Shown piece by piece: positions 56,022-64,000 of a stretch of 64,000 nt of DNA. The stretch lies in contig MU405266.1 of assembly GCA_022836615.1 (NCBI GenBank), forward strand, positions 62,001-126,000, given 5' to 3'. The position numbers and the translations under genes are program-made. This stretch comes from Annulohypoxylon bovei var. microspora. Lineage: Eukaryota > Ascomycota > Sordariomycetes > Xylariales > Hypoxylaceae. Within the stretch, counting starts at the first letter, position 1. Each line of letters begins with the position of its first letter. The notes below the pieces were generated by a model that saw only the letters and a program-made list of their open reading frames with translations, did no database searches and was not told where the DNA came from.

Positions 56022-57312
56022 CGTGAATGGGTTATTAACTTCCAAATCAGGTCGAGGACGGTACAGAATGTGTCAAGACGGCGTAAAAGGAGGGTGATGA
56101 ACGAAAATTAAATCATCAATTGGCACGGGCCATCGAGGGCGTGTATATCGAAATAGTATCGAAGTGAAGATTCGCGATGGGTAATATTAAAGAGCGCGGT
56201 AAATCGACACGGGAATGTGACGCCAATAGAGGGCGGCGAAGCGTGAGTCGTCGAGTTTGGTGATGAGGCTGTTGTAGTAGTAGTATAGAAAATTGTGGTT
56301 AAATTTCCCATGTCGACTTGCCAGATAACACTAAACTGGGAATAGGTTGAGGTCGGTACCTATGTATGTACATAGGTGGATTCATCCTAGACAAGTATGT
56401 ACCTGACACACCCAATTAACTAGGCAAGGTACAATACGAAAGTTCGTTTAACCCTTCGAACCCGTCAAACGAGTAGGATAACTTTTAGCGTCCATCATAG
56501 ACCCACTATGCTCATCTATGTACATATGTACATAGTGTCATAGCATCGTATTGTATCACATTAAATCTCATAGCTGATACATTAATACATACATACAACA
56601 TCGATGCCATGCATACGTTGACATGTATGCCACGATGCAGATTAGCATGAGGTAAGATCATTCTCTAATTCAGCCAAAGCTTGAAAAGGAAAGTTTATAT
56701 ACCACTCTAATCTGATGTTGCCATGCTTATCTACCTCAATATATTCAGGCAAGACATGAACGAATACGTACGTAACCTTGCTCTACCAAACAAATAGATG
56801 AATATCGTCTACAAATATTACAGGCCTATTATCGATCATCCTCATGCAACACCATTATGGCTTAAGTAATATTGAGGCACAATGAGTCTAGGTACTAGGT
56901 ATTCGTCCTGCACTCGACAATCACATCATGCCTTAGTCAGATATCTACCTACTATTAATGCCTTCATTGCCTTCACTGCCTTGGAAATGTATGATAGATT
57001 GACGTAATGAGTCAACCATAAGCGAGGTTTACTAACCGCGCGTAAAGTCTTTAGTAACCTTTAACACTTGCGTTGCTTGTGTTACATTCACATGAACCTT
57101 CGCCAGAATTGGCACTGGTCTTCGAAACGATAGGGTATCACGGCTTTGCCAAGTTGAAATCCACCAATTATACGAGCTTTTCCCTGAGCATTGACATATG
57201 CACCTACGAGAACATATGCGCCAAGGCGTCAGAAAGAAATCCCGGTACGGACGTACAAAATAATAAAATAATTCTAGAATTGGGGGATGGTACTTGTGGG
57301 GCTCAATCACGG

Positions 57313-57339
57313 CCAATCAAGGGCCAATCAAGGACCAAT
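57313..57339 (+). promoter_or_regulatory. Three CCAAT boxes at exact 11-bp spacing
   Basis: CCAAT occurs at 57313, 57324 and 57335 in one orientation, each followed by TCA, so the sites fall on the same DNA face. CCAAT is the target of the HAP/CBC complex in fungi. The position is about 1.1 kb upstream of the next start codon. Confidence 0.55.
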
Positions 57340-57477
57340 CAGTGGTGGAACAGTGAGACGTTTTAGTTACTCAGGCAGGCTAGACCGACCTATGCGACCT
57401 ATGCGCAGCACCCACTAAGGGGATTTAGCAGCCTTAGGTGCCTGTTGGAGCCCCCCGAACGCCCCAACGCCCCAAGA

Positions 57478-57493
57478 CCCCCCCCCCCCCCCC
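57478..57493. repeat. Homopolymer run of 16 C
   Basis: Uninterrupted C run on the plus strand, counted directly. It is the same length as the G run at 52631 but in the opposite orientation. Confidence 0.85.
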
Positions 57494-58464
57494 AGTCTAA
57501 AAAACCCACCTTGCCAAATGCAGGTGATCTCCTCCATATGTGACTTCGTACATCAATTGCCTTAACCAACCTTAACTTACTTACCTACCTAGAACATCTT
57601 CAATCCACTCTTTCGCTCTACCACTCCCATCACCTCCGTCTCCGTCCCCTCTCTTCGATACCGAGAAGGGCAAGATTCGAGGTCACCAGCCAGTTAAAGA
57701 TCCCAAAAAGGTCCCCTACTTTCTTTTAGTAAACTTCTTGTTCCCGAACCCGGCTGTCCGGGGAGCATCTTGTTTTATTATAATTCGACTTGCCTCCCAC
57801 CCTCACCCTCCATACAGCCCATACCATCTCCATCTGCAATCCTGCACGTCCCTGGCATCGGACTTGTCCGTCTCGGCTCCAAATGCAAGGTCCACTGTCG
57901 CCCGTATCAATATTAATGGGCTCACCCACCGCCAGTAACATTCCGGCCAAGTAAAGCACCATAAACACCGTTACCGGTCCAGTCTTCTTCTCCATCTTCA
58001 CACCTCTAGCTCAACCAGCTCACCTTAACTCGAGTCGCCTCTTTCTCTCGCCCGTGCACTTCAAAAACACAACCAACCCCAACGAGCCAGGTCACCACAG
58101 GAGCTCGGACTCTTCGAAACTAACTCGGTACGACATACGGGACGCATAAGATTCAATTTCTCTATCTGTCAACCTACCCTGCTTGTGTTCCACAGCACTC
58201 CTAACTTGCGGTCACATATCAACTCGCCTTGTTTCTCCCTTTACAGCTTCGAAAGGAATTCTTGTTTGCTTAGTCCTACCCGACTTTGAAACTTACATTC
58301 CAGAGTTGCACACCAGACGGTCCAACACTTTACTTCCCCATCGATCCTCGACGGTTATATCCCGTCCACCTGACAAGCCGTTTGTACGCACCGTTCCAGG
58401 TCACACATCAACTCATGAAAACAAGGTGAAGTTAGGTAGACCGCCTAGGCCACTCTCGAGGGAA

Positions 58465-59439
58465 ATGGAGCCCGTTCCTGAGACCGAGCGAATGGAGGAA
58501 TTCCGTTCATCTCCTCTGCCTACTCTACGTCTACACCAGCCGGCTGCGATCAACACTACTAATTTGGATCCCAATCACAAACCGCCTAACCTCCGTCGAT
58601 CGACCGAGCCCCCGTCACCAAGCTCGCCATCCTGGACAGGTGCCAATGCTCTCCCATATCGACCTCGAACCACGTCACCTCTGTCTGGTGGTCATGCACG
58701 GTCCAAGTCAGTTGCCAGTCTCGCACCTCCCATCATAGGTCGTACACGATCTATGCCAGGTGTTGATGGTTCGGGTCGAATAATCTATCCGCCACTACTT
58801 CGTCCAGATAGTCCTTCGAGCTCTCCTAACAGAAACCGAATATCGAGAAAGCCAGTCGACGAAGCCTACCCTCCAGTCTCGCCCATCCGGTCTACTGTTC
58901 TGGAAAATGAGAAGCGACACACTGAGCTAAGCAGCTTCACGAACCCTGGTGTCACAACTTGGAGCAACCCAACTCATCGGCGAACAACTTCACCCTTACG
59001 GTTCTCGGCCTACTCGACACCGAGCGCTACCTCCTCTCTTCCCGGGACCCCGTCACTTACCGCAAGCTCGCCTTCGTTCAGACCTGAAAGTCTGTCGAAT
59101 AGTTACACCTTCCCTTCGTATTATCCGTCGTCATCTATCCCGTCGACGCCGAGCTCTATGAGATCCCGCAGTCCAAGCATTTCGAGCTTAGAAACTATTC
59201 CCGATTCTCCTGATGCCGAGGAAGCTGCGTTAGAGGCCGACAGAATTGCCCAGTTAAAAGCTGCTGCAGAAGCCGCGGAGGATGGAGATTCCGGAGACTC
59301 GAAAGGTCGGGGTAGTCTAGATGTGCCTGTCCGCGGAAGAACGCTAGGTATTGGAACTAGGGACAAGCGCAAACGTTGGAGTGTCTGCGGAGCCGAACGA
59401 CGCGGCGATCTTGATTTGGAGACGATATGGGAGGACTGA
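58465..59439 (+). CDS. Basic Ser/Pro-rich disordered protein with NDR-kinase motifs
   Basis: Single exon from the first in-frame ATG at 58465, giving 324 aa (the frame is open further upstream only from a TTG). Conserved across Pezizomycotina as a basic proline-rich protein of unknown role. It has a Pro/Arg-rich body with many SP sites, a short helical segment (AEEAALEADRIAQLKAAAEA) near residue 260, and a conserved C-terminus ending RKRWSVCGAERRGDLDLETI. Y214-T-F-P217 matches the [FY]xFP docking motif of NDR kinases, while HARSKS (77-82) and HRRTTS (171-176) match the HxRxxS target pattern. The combination suggests a kinase substrate in polarity or cell-wall control. Confidence 0.8.
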   Translation: MEPVPETERMEEFRSSPLPTLRLHQPAAINTTNLDPNHKPPNLRRSTEPPSPSSPSWTGANALPYRPRTTSPLSGGHARSKSVASLAPPIIGRTRSMPGVDGSGRIIYPPLLRPDSPSSSPNRNRISRKPVDEAYPPVSPIRSTVLENEKRHTELSSFTNPGVTTWSNPTHRRTTSPLRFSAYSTPSATSSLPGTPSLTASSPSFRPESLSNSYTFPSYYPSSSIPSTPSSMRSRSPSISSLETIPDSPDAEEAALEADRIAQLKAAAEAAEDGDSGDSKGRGSLDVPVRGRTLGIGTRDKRKRWSVCGAERRGDLDLETIWED

Positions 59440-61523
59440 GAACACCATGCCCCTAGTGAGTTTTAGTGGAGGACCGCCGTTGCACGGCGCGAGGCGAGGC
59501 ATAAAAGGCGGGTCCTAGTCCGGTTTGCAAGCATATTTGATTTTGCTTCTTTTTTTCAGGTCAGGAAGGGCAGTTAAGGCGTTTTCTGCAAAGGCTGCTT
59601 GATACCCTGTTGCGTTGCATTTCATAGGGGGGCATTTCATGATGAAGGTTAGCAAGCATTGTATTGCTCATTACATAGCCTCGATGACAGGAATTGAGAC
59701 GGAGAGGCAAGAGTCAGTCTTGCTTCATCCGCTTTGCTATCGCAATATGCTGCTTTTGTGTTTTCTCCTAAGTGCTTGTCTGTTGCCCAGTGTTGCTACG
59801 TGATTCCCATCTACGTGAGACAGACAAGCTCACGATGCTTAGGTGAAGTATCTAGACCGTTTGATAGGTATTTGGTATGACTGATACGACATTATATACT
59901 TGACTGCTAGTATCAGTACAGAAAAGTCCAAGGTTGGTGAACCTTACATGTCTAATAAGAGCACACTGAAGAACTTGAATATTGACCGAGTTTCACCATT
60001 AACAATAGCTTTATATGACCGTATTACCATAGGAACGTGATATTGCAGGCTCGGGAGTAAAATATGGTATGCTGGCTTTTGCCTCGCCCTAGAAAGTCCA
60101 ATATAGTTGTCTCTTTAAGGAGTAAAACCTACTCTACGCCTGTTTATGTGCCTCGTTTGCTCTAACACTTAGCAATAGCACATTAAGTAAAGAGTTTAGC
60201 TGGATATAACTAGTCATATAAATCAACAGTCATATTATAAGGAAAATAAATCCCCAGAATAGTCATCATATGGTACTAGGTAGAAGACTATAATAAAGGG
60301 GCATTTCCCATTTTGGATTAGAAGACTATGCCTTGTACTGATACATGATAGTCATTGCCTTATATATAAACTTGGTAACTGATAATAATACCTACTCATT
60401 ATCATGAGTAGTTAAATCTCCTATTCTCACTCTTACGCTTCGCCAGCAAACATTAAACTGCTAAATTAAGGAGCATTCCAGACTTGAATGCCTAATTACA
60501 TTTCTTCCTGGTAACCACCCACTAAAAGGTGCCTGCCAATGTGAATATATCCATACCTTCGTTGACCAACCTCTCATAACAGTAGACAGGCGACAAGTTT
60601 CAAGATAAAGACGAAAAGCATTCTTCGGGCACAGGCTTTGGTTAAAGTTCAATTCCTTCGTCATCTTAGATAGAACGTAAGTAGGACTGCGTCCGTATAT
60701 CCAAATGTTAATTTGGATTTCTGGAGTATTAACGTCTTGCTATAAAGCATCAGACTAGGCACATTGGAACGAGATGTTTTAAGAGCCCGGCTTTGAAGCT
60801 CTAATCACTCCTATGTCAGCAACCAACTCCAATATCAACTACATAGTCCCTTGTTTCGTCGAAAGACTTTGTGGGCGACAAGAAACTAAGTAACGCCGTA
60901 GACTCGAGTGCGCTCAGTACAAAGCTCTACAAGAGGGCGGCTTAGGGACAATCGTCTCATCTGGGGTGGTGTTTCATAAACCCCAAAAATCTTAAGGCAC
61001 CAGAAAGTCATACAGGTTGCAGGAAATATTCTCATGTTCTGTCATGTTTCTCGTCCGAGTGAGCTTTTTTTACTCGTAATGGTCTTGTTATATTACCATC
61101 ACAATCCCTCTAATAGAAGTGTGTGTTTTACAAGAAAGTAGGAGATATCGATTCTCGTATGGCTATTTCTAGTGGTGGATTGCCGTGGCCGAGCCCCAAG
61201 AATAATTGTAAATAAAAGGGGGAAAGGGGTGAACCAGTTTAAGTGATAAAGAGTCCTTTTGTGATTACCTGTAAAGCATTAAATTATTTCTCAGTGTTAA
61301 AATATCACAAGAACACATAACATAGCGTAACTACCGATTACATCTGAATGAGAACCGTTCGGTATATAGGGTTCTAAAGTTAAATGGCAAATGAAGTGGG
61401 AATGGAGCACCTTATGCTCAAGGTCCATCACCCAACATATCATAATATTTTGTAAAATAGGGTTATATCAAAGAACACCCGTATCGACACACTATCCCTT
61501 CTCCAACCAACCTGCCAAACCCA
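59440..61523. other. AT-rich desert, no supported gene
   Basis: About 2.1 kb, AT-rich especially from 59870 to 61400. Frames up to 67 codons have no motifs. A short inverted repeat (CTACTCAT/ATGAGTAG) is present at about 60392-60411. Could be a decayed element, but no terminal repeats or transposase remnants were recognised. Confidence 0.45.
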
Positions 61524-62051
61524 CTACGCCACGGCCAGCGTCCCCTCAACCTCCACATCGGCAATCGGACACGTCGTCGCATCACCAGCCTGCGACGGCT
61601 CGACCAGACACGCGCCGGGTGCCGTATCCCTGCTCAGCATCGTCTGCCCGGTCGCCGTGTACGTCCCGCCGCCCTCCCCCTCTCCCCCGCACGTCCAGGT
61701 GCTCGTCAGGCTCAGCAACAGGGTATCCATGTCGAGCGTGACGTTGGTGGCCAGGGCGGCGGGCCCGAAGTTGGTGCAGGGGACGGCGGCGGCGGGGTCG
61801 TAGTCGACGAGCTTGCCGTCGGCGTCGAGCCGGTACTCGACGTCGCAGTCGGCCAGCGTGCCCGTCGGCGCGTGCCGCGCGAACAGCTCCACGCGCCCGC
61901 TCGCCCCGCCCGGCCAGTCCGACGACGCCGCGTTGCTGATCTGCCAGTTTGGTGATGATGTCGAGAGCTCCGTGCAGGTCGCCCGCCGCGCGTTGGCGGG
62001 TGCGGCGAGGGCGGCGCGGACCGCGAGGAGTGCGGTGATGGCGGTTCGCAT
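61524..62051 (-). CDS. Small secreted cysteine-containing protein
   Basis: Single exon of 175 aa. The N-terminus is a signal peptide (MRTAITALLAVRAALAAPA, cleavage probably before NARRA). The mature chain has six cysteines in a spread arrangement, suggesting disulfides. Segments such as SSDWPGGASGRVELF and YRLDADGKLVDYD show a beta-rich extracellular character. I recognise no named domain; secreted effector-like or cell-wall proteins of this size are common in fungi. Codons are strongly G/C-ending, in contrast to the surrounding AT-rich region. The upstream region from 62052 holds the promoter. Confidence 0.7.
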   Translation of the reverse strand: MRTAITALLAVRAALAAPANARRATCTELSTSSPNWQISNAASSDWPGGASGRVELFARHAPTGTLADCDVEYRLDADGKLVDYDPAAAVPCTNFGPAALATNVTLDMDTLLLSLTSTWTCGGEGEGGGTYTATGQTMLSRDTAPGACLVEPSQAGDATTCPIADVEVEGTLAVA

Positions 62052-63095
62052 GTTGTCTTTATTCTTTAATACTTTTTTTTATTTGGTAATGTCGTTCTGG
62101 AGTCTAGAGAATCTTGCTCGAAAAAGGGTTCAGGGACGTCGAAGATTTGGCCTCTTCCAGGATCTCTAGGTAGGTATATATGGCACTGGTTGAGAGCTTG
62201 AGTCTGTATTTAGCCGCTATTCTTGGTGGTCATACAGACCTCACTTAACCGCAGGCTGTATATAAAACCACTTTAATTTCCATGGCCTGGCCCTCATTGT
62301 GTCTTGTTTCTGTGTCGATATATTGCTGATAGGTCTAATAATACTGATAGGTTCAATAGGCGACGAACCCAGAAACTGGTACTTTACCGAGATCACGGCA
62401 TCCGTAGCGTGGCCTTTACATGGCATGGTCGAAGAGCTTCTAGAACATGGAACGATATGACAAAGTTATAATGCCTTTTCTAGTCAGTCAAGGGTAATAG
62501 TATTAGGTTACTAAGAGATAATATAGGCAGTAACTCTCATAAATGGAGAAATCATCGAGGAGTTAACTCACCGTTGGTATAGTGCTCGCATACCATATGC
62601 CAACTGACCCAAATTGTAAATAGCTCATTTCCATGTCACCTATTGGTATCTACCTCTAGGTAGGTAAGTTAGAGTATACTTTTCACTGGTGATTTGGCTG
62701 GCGTGAAATCAGGGGTATCGGACAAATTCGAGGGACGGGTTTACACAGAGTATGTTGCACAACATAACACAGTTAACCTGAGGATGCTGAATACCGAAAT
62801 ATATGCGTGTACCATGCTGTCTTTTTTGAGTCTTATCTTTTGTTACTACATGCGTGTGCAGAAGGGTTTGGAGGGAGGTGGGAGTGCAAAATATACAACT
62901 CAGGTGCAGACAACCCTCCTAACTCCGGGATATTTGTGACTTTGTGACTTTATGACTTTCAACAAGAATCCATCCAACTCCAAATAGTTGGGCCATGTCG
63001 TCTCCTAGTGTCATAATGAGCGATGAGAATCAGATCATCTGAATTCCTACTTGAATTCTTTCTCTTTCTCTTTCTCTGGGACATCTCTCTCCACC
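62052..63095. other. Intergenic region, no supported gene
   Basis: About 1 kb between the secreted protein promoter and the 3' flank of the ATG33-like gene. A CTCTAGGTAGGTA motif lies at about 62653-62668. A plus-strand frame of 81 codons (62694-62939) lacks coding features. Confidence 0.5.
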
Positions 63096-63945
63096 TTAGA
63101 ACTCAAAGACTATTGTCTGAGAGGCTCCGTCTCCCCAGATACCAACGATCGCCATGAGGAAACCGATGCCCGAGACGGCCGTCTGTATCAGCTTATTTCG
63201 GACGAAGAATTCGACCTCGCTACGGACTTCCTCGCCGTTGTAATCCTCGTCGAGCTCTTCTCCGCTAGCACTAGCGCCCTCGTCGCTGTGCGCATCGCCC
63301 AGAACCTCGTAGCTAGCCTCCATTCGCTTCGCGGCCTGCTTCTCCTTGCGAGCCCTGGTCAGCTCCGCACGTCGTTGCGCGGCGGCGGACGTGCTCGAGA
63401 CGGGCTCGCCGAAGATGGACGGGGTTACGAAATCAGTCAGGCGAGTACCGAAACAGAATAGCGACGTGTAGAGCAGGTACGGGTGTCTGAAGCCTCGGTG
63501 CGATAGAGTGTAAGCAAGTAGGAAGGCGGTGCCTGACACGGTAGTCAGGGCATCGAGGTGGATTGATGCCGTTGATGCGAGCGATCGGAAAGCCTTAGCC
63601 GCGGCTGAAGCGGAAGGCAGCTCGAGGAGAGACGGGATCGTAAGGGTCGAGAGGGTATAGGTAGTACCCTACGATTTCATAGATTAGAACTTTAGAACTG
63701 ATTGATAGATGAAATCGATTACCAAGGTATGGGATAGATAGGTAGGTAGGTAGTTAAGGAAAGGTTGTTGAGATGTTGAGATGTTGCGATGCATGACTTA
63801 AGTGGCTCATCGTGAACTCTGAACGCGGGGGGGATTCTGAAGTCTGGAGGGGCAAATTCGGAAAATGGATCAAAGTACTCACTGTCAAGAGACCCAGCGA
63901 AATGGTCCCTACAAACTTGAGGACGGACACCTTAGTTGGTGACAT
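63096..63945 (-). CDS. atg33: Multi-pass membrane protein, Atg33-like
   Basis: Two exons (63945-63883, 63668-63096) join in frame to 211 aa with about four hydrophobic segments: VSVLKFVGTISLGLLTGTTY spanning the junction, LTTVSGTAFLLAYTL, HPYLLYTSLFCFG, and AVSGIGFLMAIVGIWG near the C-terminus. The first exon and TYTLSTLTIPSLL match fungal proteins annotated as Atg33, a mitochondrial outer-membrane protein that promotes mitophagy in yeast. A charged loop (RAELTRARKEKQAAKRMEA) precedes the last helix. Sequence conservation of Atg33 is weak outside yeasts, so family membership is moderately sure and function is inferred. The window ends 55 bp upstream of the start. Confidence 0.75.
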
Positions 63946-64000
63946 GGCCTCTGTGTGGAAGTAGAATCTAGATGACCAGATAGAGGCGGATGTGGTTGAT

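Larger units (their letters stand above)
56022..58464. other. Intergenic region with CCAAT cluster and C16 run
   Basis: About 2.4 kb. It holds the ANP1 promoter on the left and the leader and promoter of the second disordered protein on the right. It contains three in-phase CCAAT boxes (57313-57339), a run of 16 C (57478-57493), and a CT-rich stretch from about 57590 to 57660. Several short frames (60-97 codons) are not convincing. Confidence 0.5.

Noticed and set aside
56021..56045. N-terminal extension of ANP1 from a TTG
   Set aside because: The first in-frame ATG is at 56021 and gives the usual type II membrane topology; non-ATG starts are rare in fungal nuclear genes.
60461..60664. Minus-strand frame of 67 codons in the AT-rich desert
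   Set aside because: No similarity I can recognise and surrounded by stop-rich sequence; might be a remnant but cannot be supported.
982..63945. A secondary-metabolite or other co-regulated gene cluster
   Set aside because: No polyketide synthase, peptide synthetase, terpene cyclase or cluster regulator is present, and the genes belong to unrelated housekeeping pathways.

Overview
This 64 kb window is nuclear DNA of a filamentous ascomycete (Pezizomycotina), most likely a Sordariomycete. The evidence is short introns of about 45-140 nt with GTRNGT donors and CTAAC-like branch sites, CT-rich tracts ahead of start codons, moderately AT-rich spacers, and protein families typical of that group. 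I could rebuild 22 protein genes with good support by joining exons so that the reading frame stays open; most lie on the minus strand. No tRNA, rRNA, CRISPR array or intact transposon was recognised, and I see no biosynthetic cluster.

Layout. 1-17.5 kb: NUS1 (dolichol synthesis) divergent from SEC10 (exocyst), a KEN-box-bearing homeodomain regulator, an NAD kinase, then RRP46 (exosome) divergent from a PP2A activator (PTPA/RRD1). 18-27 kb: a GRF zinc-finger protein, an ELMO-domain protein, a seven-exon sugar transporter, a doubtful small gene, and cytidine deaminase. 29-38 kb: a GC-rich LURP/tubby-like protein, a membrane-anchored alpha/beta hydrolase, a short-chain dehydrogenase, a small secreted protein with a 32-nt microexon, and SDHA. 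38-45 kb: a PX/DUF3818 lipid-binding protein (YPR097W/Lec1 type), a coiled-coil membrane protein and the ribosome-biogenesis factor CGR1. 45-49 kb: a 4 kb stretch with almost no coding signal. 49-64 kb: two long disordered Ser/Pro-rich proteins, PEX4, the mannosyltransferase ANP1, an AT-rich desert, a secreted Cys-rich protein and an ATG33-like membrane protein.

The genes are mostly conserved housekeeping genes and do not form one pathway. A loose secretory and cell-surface theme is visible (NUS1, SEC10, ANP1, the two disordered proteins, the PX protein), but this may be chance.

The observations I find most worth following are: (1) both disordered proteins carry an NDR-kinase docking motif ([FY]xFP) together with HxRxxS sites, so they look like unreported COT1/Cbk1 substrates; (2) SEC10 changes abruptly from mixed to almost pure G/C-ending codons part-way through the gene, and other genes in the window show the same GC3 islands; (3) PEX4 has HAN where E2 enzymes have HPN, and NUS1 ends in KLG where the family has RxG; (4) several very small exons would be missed by ordinary gene calling. 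I did not find a convincing novel multi-gene system.
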